NCBI GenBank assembly: GCA_963751595.1
Contig: CAVVVC010000007.1
Location: 124,001 to 188,000 of the forward strand
Reading direction: 5' to 3'
From: JAHEGP01 sp963751595
Lineage (GTDB): Bacteria > Pseudomonadota > Gammaproteobacteria > Pseudomonadales > JAHEGP01
Length of the DNA stretch: 64,000 bases
Shown piece after piece: positions 45,381 to 54,391 of the stretch. Both the position numbers and the translations under genes were made by a program. The number at the start of each line of letters is the position of its first letter. Position 1 is the stretch's first letter. Below the pieces are notes generated by a model. It saw nothing but the letters and a program-made list of their open reading frames with translations. It ran no database searches and had not been told where the DNA came from.

Positions 45381-46838
45381 CTACAGGTCATTGCGCCAGC
45401 GCTGATCATCGCTGTCGAACAGCCGGCTGGCAGCTTCCGGGCCCCAGCTCCCCGCCGGGTAGCTGTGGATAAAATCGTGCTCGCGACTCCACTGGCGCAA
45501 AATCGGGTCTACCACCCGCCACGACCACTCAACTTCGTCAAAGCGAATAAACAGGCTGTGATCCCCTTCGATGACGTCCAGCAGCAGCGCCTCGTAGGCG
45601 CCCAGGGGACGTTCGCCGTCACTGCGAAAAGATGCCCTCAGGGGCAGTGTACGGGTATTCATATCGAGCCCCGGCACCTTGGCCTGCAGTTCAATGTGCA
45701 TGCTTTCCTCGGGCTGCAGCGACAACACGATCCAGTTCGGCTCGACGTGCTTCATGGTGGTTTCGCGAAACAACTGCAGGGGGGGATGCTTGAGCCGCAG
45801 GCTGACCATGCTGCGATCGTCGGGGAGCTGTTTGCCCGTGCGCAGGTAAAAGGGCACTCCGGACCAGCGCCAGTTATCGACGTAGAATTTTGCGGCGACA
45901 TAGGTCTCGGTCATGGAGTCTTCCGCCACCCCGGCTTCGTCCCGATAGCCGACGCTGGCGTCCCCCGCGCTGTACTGGGCGCGCAGGGCGAACTGGTTGA
46001 CGGCATGCTTTGGAATCGGGCGTATCGAGCGCAGCACCTTCACTTTTTCGTCGCGCAGAGCGTCGGCGTCCAGCTGCGCCGGGGGCTCCATGGCGACCAC
46101 CGAAAGCAGCTGCATCATGTGGTTCTGCACCATGTCGCGCAGGGCCCCGGTGTGGTCGAAATAGCCGGCGCGGGCGCCAATGCCCCGGGTTTCGGCGACG
46201 GTGATCTGCACGTGGTCGACGTAGTTGCGATTCCAGATCGGCTCCACCAGGCTGTTGGCGAAGCGGAACACCAGCAGGTTCTGCACCATCTCCTTGCCGA
46301 GATAGTGATCGATACGGTAGATCTGGTCTTCTTCAAAATGTTTGTGCAGGTGTTGATTGAGTTGCAGCGAGGTGTCGAGGTCGTAGCCGAAGGGCTTCTC
46401 CACCACGATGCGGTTGCCGAACAGGCGGCCGCTGAGGCCCGCGGCGTCGAGTTGGCTGACAACCACGGTGAAATCCGCCGGCGCCACAGCGAGATAGAAC
46501 ACCACGTTGGCGCACACTCCCTCCCTCGGCTTGGCGAGCTCGGTTTTCAGGGCACCGTAGTGCTCAGCGCAGTCGTGCACTACCTGGACGTAGCTGAACA
46601 AGCCGGTGAAGCGCTGGAAATCGGTTTCATCGAAATCGTCGCCGAGGCGCTCGGGGAGTTGCTCGCGCATAAACGCCTGCCACTGCTCGCTATCCCAGGG
46701 GCGGCGGGATACGGCCACGAACGCAAGATTCTCCGGCAGTCGGCCCTCCCGTTGCAGGTAGTAGAGTGCCGGTAGCAGCTTGTTCACCGAGAGATCGCCG
46801 GTGGCACCGAAAATAACGAAATGACAGGGGCCGATCAT
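45381..46838 (-). CDS. zwf: Glucose-6-phosphate 1-dehydrogenase
   Basis: 485 residues, normal length. NADP-binding FGATGDLSVNKLLPALY at the N-terminus and the active-site signature RIDHYLGKEMVQN with its catalytic His and Lys. First step of the oxidative pentose-phosphate or Entner-Doudoroff routes, giving NADPH. ATG overlaps the gnd stop by 4 nt. The operon order gnd-zwf-pgl means all three oxidative enzymes are made together. Confidence 0.97.
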   Translation of the reverse strand: MIGPCHFVIFGATGDLSVNKLLPALYYLQREGRLPENLAFVAVSRRPWDSEQWQAFMREQLPERLGDDFDETDFQRFTGLFSYVQVVHDCAEHYGALKTELAKPREGVCANVVFYLAVAPADFTVVVSQLDAAGLSGRLFGNRIVVEKPFGYDLDTSLQLNQHLHKHFEEDQIYRIDHYLGKEMVQNLLVFRFANSLVEPIWNRNYVDHVQITVAETRGIGARAGYFDHTGALRDMVQNHMMQLLSVVAMEPPAQLDADALRDEKVKVLRSIRPIPKHAVNQFALRAQYSAGDASVGYRDEAGVAEDSMTETYVAAKFYVDNWRWSGVPFYLRTGKQLPDDRSMVSLRLKHPPLQLFRETTMKHVEPNWIVLSLQPEESMHIELQAKVPGLDMNTRTLPLRASFRSDGERPLGAYEALLLDVIEGDHSLFIRFDEVEWSWRVVDPILRQWSREHDFIHSYPAGSWGPEAASRLFDSDDQRWRNDL

Positions 46839-47752
46839 GAGGTTTTATCATCAGCAAGGGCATGTCCACCAAAGCCCTGGCGCATCTTGGCGAGCAATTT
46901 GGCGCTGTAGTCACCACCGCCCTGGCTGGCGTAACGCATCATCAACGCCAGGCTCATGACCGGAGCGGGCACGCCCTGCTCCACAGCTTCCAGGGCGGTC
47001 CAGCGGCCCTCGCCGGAATCCGCCACCACCGGTGCGACTCCCTCCAGTTGTTGGTCGGTGGCGAGGAAATCCGCGGTGAGATCAAGCAGCCAGCTTCTCA
47101 CGACACTGCCGTGGCGCCACATCTCGGCGATCGCACCCAGGTCCAGGTCGAAGTCGGTGCGGGCTTTCATCAGTGCAAAACCTTCGGCATAGGCCTGCAT
47201 CATGCCGTATTCGATTCCGTTATGGATCATTTTGACGAAGTGGCCGCTCCCGGCCGGTCCGCAGTGCAGCCAGCCGGTCTGGGGGCCGGGTGCCAGCACC
47301 TTGACGGCGGGTGCTATCCGCTCGAACGCCGCGTTCGAACCACCAAGCATTAGTGCATAACCGTTGTCGAGGCCCCAGATGCCGCCGGAAACCCCGGCGT
47401 CGACAAACTCAATGCCCGCTTCTTCGAGCATGGCTGCCCGGCGCATGGAGTCTTTGTAGTAGCTGTTGGCGCCCTCCACCAGCAGATCGCCGGGCTGCAG
47501 CAGGGGTAGCAATTGAGCGATAGTCTGTTCAGTGATCTCACCCGCCGGTAGCATCAACCAAACCACCCGCGGCGAGGGCAGTGCCTCGACCAACCCGGCC
47601 AGGCTATCAGCCGCCGTCAGGCCGGTTTCGCTTGCCAGCTCGCGGGTCACCTCGGCGCTGCGGTTCCATGCGACCACGTCGATACCCCCGCGCCGCAGGC
47701 GTCTCGCCATATTTGCGCCCATTCTTCCCAGCCCTGCGATTGCCATCTTCAT
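46835..47752 (-). CDS. gnd: 6-phosphogluconate dehydrogenase, short (YqeC/GntZ-like) form
   Basis: 305 residues from ATG 47752. Rossmann motif AGLGRMGANMARRL; substrate segments VDAGVSGGIWGLDNGYALM and GHFVKMIHNGIEYGMMQ. Converts 6-phosphogluconate to ribulose-5-phosphate and CO2. At ~300 residues it is the short, decarboxylating type rather than the ~470-residue form of E. coli; short forms are often NAD-linked, although the cofactor cannot be settled here. First gene of the operon. A palindrome lies 24 nt upstream. Confidence 0.92.
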   Translation of the reverse strand: MKMAIAGLGRMGANMARRLRRGGIDVVAWNRSAEVTRELASETGLTAADSLAGLVEALPSPRVVWLMLPAGEITEQTIAQLLPLLQPGDLLVEGANSYYKDSMRRAAMLEEAGIEFVDAGVSGGIWGLDNGYALMLGGSNAAFERIAPAVKVLAPGPQTGWLHCGPAGSGHFVKMIHNGIEYGMMQAYAEGFALMKARTDFDLDLGAIAEMWRHGSVVRSWLLDLTADFLATDQQLEGVAPVVADSGEGRWTALEAVEQGVPAPVMSLALMMRYASQGGGDYSAKLLAKMRQGFGGHALADDKTS

Positions 47753-48063
47753 GCGATGATCTCCTCGATGATTTGGCCTATTGCGACACAAATAGGCTTT
47801 TACTTCAACCGGCAGTCGCCTGCTATCGGGTTTGGCGGAGTCTGGAGATGGGCTGACAGTGGTTTCCAGGCCGGGCGCTCGGCCGGGAAGGGAGGAATCA
47901 GGCCCCCTGGGGGAATACCGGCCCTCACCAGGCGCCGCCTCGCCAGACCCCGGAATGGCGGTTATCGATTGGCGGAGTTACGCGGTAACGCATGGGATTT
48001 TTTGCGCTCAATGATTCCGGATCACGGAGCATACAAGCCGGAGGTCAGCGCTGGCAAACGCCG
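47753..48063. other. 311-nt gap upstream of gnd
   Basis: Between the gnd start and the stop of the transglutaminase-like gene. It carries the 22-nt palindrome described separately and probably the gnd promoter. No RNA gene or convincing ORF was recognised. Confidence 0.5.
47776..47797. promoter_or_regulatory. Perfect 7-nt inverted repeat upstream of gnd-zwf-pgl, possible operator
   Basis: GCCTATT (47776-47782) and AATAGGC (47791-47797) flank an 8-nt spacer. The position 24-45 nt before the gnd start suits a repressor site or 5'-UTR hairpin. It does not match the HexR consensus that I know. Confidence 0.35.
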
Positions 48064-48756
48064 CTAACGCCGGGTCTCACGCTCCACGTCGGCGAGCCAG
48101 CTCGATTGCTCTGGCAATGCACCGGGGGTAGCTTCAAACATCGCTGGATAATGCTCTTGGTAAACTGAAATCAGTTCGGCGAACGGTACATCGAGGAATT
48201 CACCGCGATCGACAAGATATTCCATATGGCGGTTGCCGGTTTCGTCGAAGGCATGGTAAAGGCTGTCGTTGCGGCCATCGAACTCCAGGGGTTTGAGGCC
48301 AAATTTCTGGCACAGGCTGAGGTTGAACGCCGGCGTCGCCTTGACCCAGCGCCCTTCAACGTAAATGGAGCTGTAACCGTGGAAGTAAAACACGTCGGTG
48401 CCCATGGCGGCGCGCAGGCGCTCGGTGGAGAGGTGATTGCGCACATCGGCGAAACCCACCCGCGCGGGAATTCCCGCTGCCCGACACAGGGCCGCCAACA
48501 ATACCGCCTTGGGAACACACCAACCCTCACCGGCTTCCACGGTACGACTGGCCGTTAAGGCTTGCTGATTGTCGGCAACACTGTAGGGGTTGTAGCGGAT
48601 ATTGTCGCGCACCCAGTAATAGAGTGTGACAGCATTGTCGAGGGCAGAGTGATCCGGCTCCACCAGGGCGCGGACCAGGGCTTGAATCACCATTGAGTCG
48701 CTGTTGATGCAGGTGCTGGGTTGCAGGTAGATATCCAGATCAGTGGTTGCGTCCAT
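48064..48756 (-). CDS. Transglutaminase-like (cysteine protease fold) protein
   Basis: 230 residues from ATG 48756. Core motif EAGEGWCVPKAVLLAALCRA puts the catalytic Cys at residue 80; His126 lies in YFHGYSSIYVEG. The expected Asp after the strand is not evident: the segment reads GRWVKATPAFN where many members have VDPT. No signal peptide. Might be a protease, a deamidating enzyme or a non-catalytic relative. Divergent from the thioesterase gene at 49130. Confidence 0.82.
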   Translation of the reverse strand: MDATTDLDIYLQPSTCINSDSMVIQALVRALVEPDHSALDNAVTLYYWVRDNIRYNPYSVADNQQALTASRTVEAGEGWCVPKAVLLAALCRAAGIPARVGFADVRNHLSTERLRAAMGTDVFYFHGYSSIYVEGRWVKATPAFNLSLCQKFGLKPLEFDGRNDSLYHAFDETGNRHMEYLVDRGEFLDVPFAELISVYQEHYPAMFEATPGALPEQSSWLADVERETRR

Positions 48757-49129
48757 AGTCTTCTCGGCCTGGGAGGTGGAGGGCTGGGGCGGTAAAACAG
48801 AATCGACCCTATTAACGCGGCCACCCAGCCCGGGTCCACCGATGAGTGGGGATGGCTCCTGAGTTCCCAGTATAGAGCGCCCAGCCGGCTGTAAACCAGA
48901 CGCAGGTATTTTCCCGGGGCAGATCCGGTAAAACCCCTGGACGGTCTTTGCCGCGGGCCCTTGTCTTGTCAGCGGCGGGGGCGAGCGGCGCCAGGCTTTG
49001 CCGCAGCGGTTCAAGCGCGGGAGAGCGCAGCGCTTCTGGCAACAATGCCGGTAGGGGTTAGTGCGGGTACCCGGCTGGGGCTTCCTGCTTTATTATAGAC
49101 TGCTAATACAGCAGCGTGGGATCGCTTGA
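48757..49129. other. 373-nt divergent intergenic region
   Basis: Lies between the transglutaminase-like gene and the thioesterase gene and must hold both promoters. Seen: an 8-nt inverted repeat (GGGCTGGG at 48781, CCCAGCCC ending at 48831) and, near 49083-49110, TTCCTG-16 nt-TAATAC that could be a weak promoter for the thioesterase. No ORF on either strand looks real. Confidence 0.4.
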
Positions 49130-49564
49130 ATGCTTGAACAATTCCCGATCGTCTTGTCGCAAAGTGTCATCTGGGCCGACATGGACGCCTATGGCCATGT
49201 CAACAACACGGTCTACCTGCGCTATTTCGAAGATGGCAGAGTGGTTTACTTCGATCGCATTGGGGTCGATCAGTACAAGCAGCAGGCAAATATTGGCCCA
49301 ATTATGGCCCGGGTGAGCTGTGACTTCAGAGCGCCGCTGCATTACCCCGACGTCATACAGATCGGGGTGCGCGGTGATCTACTGTCAACGGGTAAGCTCA
49401 GCATGGCTTTTGCCGTCTACAGTGAGAAACTCCGGCGGATTGCCGCCGAAGGCGAGGGATTGATACTCTTTTACGACTACTCACTGGGCAAAAGCTGCGC
49501 GATTCCCGAGCCCATCGTCGCGGCAATGGAAAGCCTTGAGGGGCGCAGCCCGCTGCGCTGCTGA
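49130..49564 (+). CDS. Acyl-CoA thioesterase, 4HBT/YbgC type
   Basis: 144 residues, hot-dog fold. The catalytic-site signature is WADMDAYGHVNNTVYLRY, with the Asp typical of the YbgC/4-hydroxybenzoyl-CoA group, followed by ARVSCDFRAPLHYPD. It hydrolyses acyl-CoA thioesters; chain length cannot be read. Its end lies 149 nt before the esterase gene. Confidence 0.9.
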   Translation: MLEQFPIVLSQSVIWADMDAYGHVNNTVYLRYFEDGRVVYFDRIGVDQYKQQANIGPIMARVSCDFRAPLHYPDVIQIGVRGDLLSTGKLSMAFAVYSEKLRRIAAEGEGLILFYDYSLGKSCAIPEPIVAAMESLEGRSPLRC

Positions 49565-49712
49565 ATCCCGCGGAATAAGACGCTACTTTCCCGCTTCCCC
49601 GGGGATTGAGTTGCCGACAGGCACTGCGATCATTAGTATTGCCCCCACTAACACTGGCGTTGCAGGCAGTGGCCTGATGCATCCGACGCTCTCGTTAAGC
49701 AGGATCTGCACT

Positions 49713-51038
49713 ATGGACTGGCTCTTGGCACTTCTGGCCGCATTTAATGCGGTCTCGATGATAACCATATACCGCGATCGCCATGCCGAGAGGGTGGAAC
49801 CACCCTGGACGCTTTTCGCCTATTCCCTCATAACCACCGAGCTGGCGTGGGTGTGGCTGCCGGTCCAGTTTGTGTTTGCACTGACGCTGGTGAGCCTGGG
49901 TGCATTGTCCTCCGCGCTGGGTGTCGTTGCACTGCTGGTTCTGGTGTTGAGTTGGTTGGGCCTGGTCAACAACATAAGCCTCGCCTTGCAATCTACCAGA
50001 CTCACCGAGGCGGCCTTGCAGTCGGGGCTTGGCGCTGATTATCGTCAGGACATTGGCGACCCGGCACGGCACTCACTGGAAGACGGAGCGACTTTTCAAG
50101 ACTGGTGGCGACCTTTTCACATGCGCAGGCCTGGGGTCGAGAAGTTGAAAAACATCGCCTATGGCCCCTCCGGTATCCGCCAGCGGCTGGATATCTATCG
50201 ACCGACCCGTATACCCGATGGCGGTTGTCCGGTGCTTTTGCAGATACACGGCGGCGCCTGGATGATGGGCTCCAAGGACCGGCAGGCCCTGCCCCTGATG
50301 TACCACATGGCGAGCAAGGGCTGGATTTGTGTTGCCATCAACTATCGCCTGAGCCCGAGCATGAGCTTCCCTGTCCATATCGAGGATTGCAAGCGGGCAC
50401 TGTGCTGGATTCGTACCGAAGGTCACAAATACGGTATGAATCCGGACTTCGTCGCGGTAACCGGCGGCTCTGCCGGTGGCCATCTGACGGCGCTGATGGG
50501 TTTGACCCCAAATCTCGCCGAGTTGCAGCCCGAGTTTCCCGATATCGATACCGGGGTCCAGGCCGTGGTGCCGTTTTACGGGGTTTACGACATGCTGGCG
50601 CGATTCGACACCCACAGCAGGGACGGGTTCGTTCGCTTTATTCACAACCGGATCATCCATCAACCCCTTGAGCAGAACCCGGAAATCTGGGATCTGGCGT
50701 CACCGATTACTCATATCCATCGTCAGGCGCCCCCTTTTATGATTATCCAGGGGGAAATCGACAGCCTTACCAATTCCCGGGGTGCACACATTTTTCACCA
50801 GAAGCTGCTGGAAGTCTCCGAAAATCCAGCGGTCTACCTGGAGTTGCCGGGCGCCGAGCATGCCTTCGACAATATTCACTCGCCACGCACTGACCCGGTG
50901 ATCCACGGTGTTCACCGGTTCCTGGAGTGGTCCCTGGCCCAACATTCAAAGCGCGGGGATCAGGTAACCAGCGAAACAGGCGCCGGACATACGCAGTCGC
51001 AGTCGCCGTCGACTCTGGCGCAAGCGCTATCGGGGTAA
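49713..51038 (+). CDS. Membrane-anchored alpha/beta hydrolase (HSL-type esterase)
   Basis: 441 residues from ATG 49713, which has AGGA 8 nt upstream; ATG 49677 is possible. Three to four hydrophobic segments in the first ~95 residues (WTLFAYSLITTELAWVW, GVVALLVLVLSWLGLV) anchor it. The hydrolase part has the oxyanion HGGAWMMGS, nucleophile elbow VTGGSAGGHL, Asp in QGEIDSL and His in GAEHAFDNI. Cleaves carboxyl esters, substrate unknown. Unusual in its N-terminal membrane domain. Followed 5 nt later by a DUF1330 gene. Confidence 0.88.
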   Translation: MDWLLALLAAFNAVSMITIYRDRHAERVEPPWTLFAYSLITTELAWVWLPVQFVFALTLVSLGALSSALGVVALLVLVLSWLGLVNNISLALQSTRLTEAALQSGLGADYRQDIGDPARHSLEDGATFQDWWRPFHMRRPGVEKLKNIAYGPSGIRQRLDIYRPTRIPDGGCPVLLQIHGGAWMMGSKDRQALPLMYHMASKGWICVAINYRLSPSMSFPVHIEDCKRALCWIRTEGHKYGMNPDFVAVTGGSAGGHLTALMGLTPNLAELQPEFPDIDTGVQAVVPFYGVYDMLARFDTHSRDGFVRFIHNRIIHQPLEQNPEIWDLASPITHIHRQAPPFMIIQGEIDSLTNSRGAHIFHQKLLEVSENPAVYLELPGAEHAFDNIHSPRTDPVIHGVHRFLEWSLAQHSKRGDQVTSETGAGHTQSQSPSTLAQALSG

Positions 51039-51043
51039 ATTCT

Positions 51044-51454
51044 ATGACTCATGTGATTAATCCCAGTGCTGAGAGCTTCAGCGCACTGGCCAGAGACGTG
51101 CCCGGGGATACCCCGATCGTGATGCTCAACTTGCTGCGGTTTCGCGAACAGGCAAACTACCCTGAAGACGCCGGATTTGATCCATGTTCGGGTATTGAAG
51201 CCTATGCCCGCTACAGTCGCCACGCCGCCGAAGCAATGGCTGCAAGCGGTGGCGAGGTCATCTGGGCCGGACATGCGTTATCACATCCCATCACGCCTCC
51301 GGGGGAGCAGTGGGACCATATTTTGATGGTTCGATACCCCAACGTGCATGCGTTTCTGGCGATGGTCATGGACGAGGCTTACCAGCAGCAAACGATACAC
51401 CGATCCGCCGCGCTGGAAGATGCGCGGCTGGTTTGTATGCAGCAAGACGTATAG
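51044..51454 (+). CDS. DUF1330 family protein
   Basis: 136 residues, ferredoxin-like dimeric alpha/beta-barrel type. VMLNLLRFREQANYP and WDHILMVRYPNVHAFLAMV are the usual DUF1330 parts. No known enzyme function. Overlap-free start 5 nt after the esterase, so probably in the same transcript. Confidence 0.82.
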   Translation: MTHVINPSAESFSALARDVPGDTPIVMLNLLRFREQANYPEDAGFDPCSGIEAYARYSRHAAEAMAASGGEVIWAGHALSHPITPPGEQWDHILMVRYPNVHAFLAMVMDEAYQQQTIHRSAALEDARLVCMQQDV

Positions 51455-51492
51455 GCTGCCGACTACGGGATTGTTCGCTGCGGCGGCAGGCG

Positions 51493-51743
51493 GTGGCTGA
51501 AGAGCTGCAGGTGGATTTCTTCCTCGAGGAGCACGAGCTGCCGGATTTGTTGAAGGGCATAGAGTGGCGGCAGCTCTATGTCGGTGTTTCCTGCATTTCG
51601 ATTATCGCTTGGAGAGTCAGATCTGCGGCTTTGCGTTGACGGATGGCAGCCCCTATGAAGAAACCATCAACCAGACCCTGTTGAAAGCCCGAAAATCCGG
51701 GCGCTGGCAGGACGCACGGAATCGCTTCTTCGCCGCTGAATAG
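51493..51743 (+). pseudogene. Frameshifted small gene, family not recognised
   Basis: Two reading frames join well around 51588-51595. The first (from GTG 51493) reads EELQVDFFLEEHELP and WRQLYVGVS; the second continues HFDYRLESQICGF, then DGSPYEETINQTLLKAR, ending FFAAE at a TAG. A -1 shift is needed and no slippery heptamer is visible, so this looks like an inactivated gene or a sequencing error. A short intact alternative starts at GTG 51564 in the second frame (60 codons including the stop). It fills most of the 416-nt gap between DUF1330 and the TesB-like gene. Confidence 0.4.
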
Positions 51744-51870
51744 TCCCGCACCCATCGCAGCAGCTTTTGCGTTGCCCGTGGGCAAAACCCCCGATAGGGA
51801 AAGTAAGGCCAACCCTCTGGGTATTTGCTAGACTTGCCGACTTTCAGTCGAGGGCAGTGGCGGCAAACGG

Positions 51871-52710
51871 ATGCAGGCACTACAAGCACTGATCGAAGTA
51901 CTGCAGGTGAAGCCTGTGGGAGAGGGTTTTGTCGGCGAGCCTGGCCCGGGTAGCCATCGCATCTATGGGGGACTTACCATTTGCCAGGCCCTCGATGCCG
52001 CCAGGCGATGTTGTCCGGCGGAATTATCGATACAATCGATGCATGGGCAATTTCTGCGGCCCGGGGATCACCAGCATGCCATCGACATTACCGTCGAAAC
52101 GCTGAAAGACGGCCGCCGGTTCAAGCTGTACAACGTATATTGTCGCCAGCAGGGCAAGCTCATATTCTTTGCTTCGGTCACTTTTCACCGGCCCGAGGAT
52201 GCCTACCAGCACTTCCTGGCACCACCGCAACGGCAGTTACCGGACGCTGACACGGCCCAGTTTTTCCCCCACCGGCAGCAATTCTGGAGTGAGCAAGAGG
52301 CGCAGGGCCGGTCTTGGGCGTTCGAGGTGCGGATCGAGGAACCGCTGGACTTCCACCGACGGCAAGCACCGGTCAACCAGACCTGGTTCCGTGCTGTCGA
52401 CGCCGAGGGGCTCAGCGGCTGGCAGCAAATCCTGTTGCTGGCCTATGCCAGCGACTGGAATATGCCCAGCGTTGCCATGCGCCCACACGCCGTTGCAGAA
52501 GGTTACCTGCCCCAACTCGCCAGCCTTGACCACGTGATCTGGTTTTACCGCCCGCCCCGGCCTCAGCAGTGGTTGACCTATGTGCAGGAGAGCCCGGCCG
52601 CGTGGCACGGTCGCGGCCATACACGGGGCCTGTTTTACGATCAGCAGGGCGCATTGCTGGCGGCGGTATCCCAGGAGTCCTTCCTGCTGCCGCGTAAAAA
52701 GTCGCCTTAG
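51871..52710 (+). CDS. Acyl-CoA thioesterase II (TesB-like)
   Basis: 279 residues, double hot-dog. RIYGGLTICQALDAA in the N-terminal half and FLRPGDHQHAIDITVETLKDGRRF are TesB features, then in the second half WFRAVDAEG and VIWFYRPPRPQQWL. It hydrolyses medium- to long-chain acyl-CoAs in the cytoplasm. The third thioesterase-type gene in the window. Start ATG 51871 is the only good one. Confidence 0.92.
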   Translation: MQALQALIEVLQVKPVGEGFVGEPGPGSHRIYGGLTICQALDAARRCCPAELSIQSMHGQFLRPGDHQHAIDITVETLKDGRRFKLYNVYCRQQGKLIFFASVTFHRPEDAYQHFLAPPQRQLPDADTAQFFPHRQQFWSEQEAQGRSWAFEVRIEEPLDFHRRQAPVNQTWFRAVDAEGLSGWQQILLLAYASDWNMPSVAMRPHAVAEGYLPQLASLDHVIWFYRPPRPQQWLTYVQESPAAWHGRGHTRGLFYDQQGALLAAVSQESFLLPRKKSP

Positions 52711-52861
52711 GAGGGTCTGGGTTCTACGATGGATTGCTCACCATTGCCCGCGCCGGCTCCAATGTTCAAAACAGTCGTGTTGATCTATCATTGTCGCGTT
52801 GTGTAGGCTTCGCCAATCCGTCCATCGTGGCTGCAAATATCCCAATAACAGGAAACCGACC

Positions 52862-53386
52862 ATGATTCGTTCAGCATTCATCTCTAAACCGCCTCTACTT
52901 GCCGCTCTGCTTGTGCTGCCCGGCCTTGCACTGGCCGAAGAAACGGGTAGCCACCACGGCGAACACGGGTCGGGCGAGATGCAAGCTGCCCATGAGCATG
53001 AATACCACAAAAACGTGGTGGCGGTGTTTGCAGGCGTAACCAGCGAGAAGCGGCGGGAGCGATCGGGTACTTTCGGTATCGAATATGAACGACGTCTCTC
53101 CCCCTCGACAGGGCTGGGAGTGCTTCTGGAGCACGCCAAGGGAGACCTGGATTTTACGATTGCGGCGATTCCATTCGCCTACCACCACGGCCACTGGAAA
53201 TTTTATGCCGCGCCGGGGGTGGAGTTCTCCGACGAGGAATATGACACCGAGTTTCTGCTGCGGGTCGGGGTCGAGTATGCCTTTGAAATTGGCGGCAATT
53301 TCGAAATCAGCCCACAAATCGACCTCGACTTTGTCGATGGCGAGATGGTAACCGTGGTCGGGCTGACCTTCGGTTACGGTTTTTAG
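52862..53386 (+). CDS. Exported beta-barrel-like protein with His-rich N-terminus
   Basis: 174 residues from ATG 52862. Signal peptide LLAALLVLPGLALA (cleavage near 25-26). The mature N-terminus is remarkably His-rich (SHHGEHGSGEMQAAHEHEYH), then about eight amphipathic strands (TFGIEYERRLSPSTGLGVL, HWKFYAAPGVEFSDEE, TEFLLRVGVEYAFEIGGNFE), ending in LTFGYGF with terminal Phe, as in outer-membrane barrels. The His stretch may bind Zn, Cu or Ni. Function unknown. Confidence 0.72.
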   Translation: MIRSAFISKPPLLAALLVLPGLALAEETGSHHGEHGSGEMQAAHEHEYHKNVVAVFAGVTSEKRRERSGTFGIEYERRLSPSTGLGVLLEHAKGDLDFTIAAIPFAYHHGHWKFYAAPGVEFSDEEYDTEFLLRVGVEYAFEIGGNFEISPQIDLDFVDGEMVTVVGLTFGYGF

Positions 53387-53413
53387 GTGCCCAGCGCCCC
53401 GCTGTGAAAAACA

Positions 53414-54391
53414 TCAGGTCTGCTGGAAATCGTGCCTCGATGCAGCAATGGCGGCTCCCCGCAAACCGAGATTACCGGCGGTAACCACGTAAACCGGTAT
53501 GGCTCGCAAGTAGTCGTGCATGGCCCGCTGCTCACTGTCGAAGCGTTGGCGAAAGCCACTCGCCTGGAGAAAGGGAACGAAGCGCGGCACGATTCCACCG
53601 ACAATATAGACGCCCCCCCGCGCGCCGCTGCAGAGAGCCTGGTCTGCGGCGGCCGTCCCCAGCAATGCGCAAAAAAGCGCGAGCGCCTCCCGTGCTGCTG
53701 CGTCCTGGTTGGCGATCGCCCGCTGCTGAATGCTCGGCGCCGACAGACACTCTTCCTGTCCCCGGATAGCGCTGATAGCCCGGTAGAGTCGCTCCAGGCC
53801 GGCGCCGGACAGCAGCGCTTCACGACTGCAGAAAACCCCCTGCTCCAGCAGCATGGCGGTCACCCTGAGCTCGAGTTCGTTGCCCGGTGCAAGGGAAGCA
53901 TGGCCGCCCTCCGTGGCCACGACCTGGCATTCCTGCCCACAAGAGAGCAGCAGCGCGGTGCCGAAGCCGGTGCCAGGGCCAATGACCGCAACGGGCTGGT
54001 CGCTGCTGTCAGGCTGTTGACCGCCGAGCTGAATCCGCTCGTCTGCGCCGATGCCGGCCACGCCCCATGCCATGGCCTCGAAGTCATTGATGATCGTGAG
54101 CTGCTCAAGGCCCAGCTCTGCTTGCAGTTCGTCCCGGTGAAAAGACCAGCGGTTATTGGTCAACTGGACGACATTGGCATTGACCGGTCCGGCGAAAGCG
54201 GCGTACATGCGCGATGGCATCTCGGCCCTGACCTGGGAAAGGTAGCTGCCAACGGCGCTGCCTATGTCGGGATAGTCGGAAGTGGCCAACACCGCGATTT
54301 CCCTGGGTTCGGGGTCGTCGGTGCTGGCCAGGGCAAAGCGGGCGTTGGTGCCGCCGATATCAGCCAGCAGTCGGTCCGGGCGGCACTTCAC
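53414..54391 (-). CDS. glk: Glucokinase
   Basis: 325 residues, the normal length of proteobacterial glucokinase. ATP-phosphate motif LLADIGGTNARFAL, INDFEAMAWG with the catalytic Asp, VIGPGTGFGTALLL, and the sugar-binding EGGHASLAPGNELE. Start is GTG 54391. Phosphorylates cytoplasmic glucose to glucose-6-phosphate, the substrate for zwf. Lies 143 nt downstream of gapA, beyond a hairpin, so may have its own promoter. Confidence 0.95.
   Translation of the reverse strand: MKCRPDRLLADIGGTNARFALASTDDPEPREIAVLATSDYPDIGSAVGSYLSQVRAEMPSRMYAAFAGPVNANVVQLTNNRWSFHRDELQAELGLEQLTIINDFEAMAWGVAGIGADERIQLGGQQPDSSDQPVAVIGPGTGFGTALLLSCGQECQVVATEGGHASLAPGNELELRVTAMLLEQGVFCSREALLSGAGLERLYRAISAIRGQEECLSAPSIQQRAIANQDAAAREALALFCALLGTAAADQALCSGARGGVYIVGGIVPRFVPFLQASGFRQRFDSEQRAMHDYLRAIPVYVVTAGNLGLRGAAIAASRHDFQQT

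Noticed and set aside
45465..46775. 436-codon open frame on the plus strand, antisense to zwf
   Set aside because: Zwf motifs on the other strand are complete and long antisense frames are common in GC-rich genes; the peptide matches no family.
47756..48067. 103-codon plus-strand frame upstream of gnd
   Set aside because: Overlaps the gnd start region, has no ribosome-binding site and is rich in Gly/Arg/Pro, as in random GC-rich DNA.
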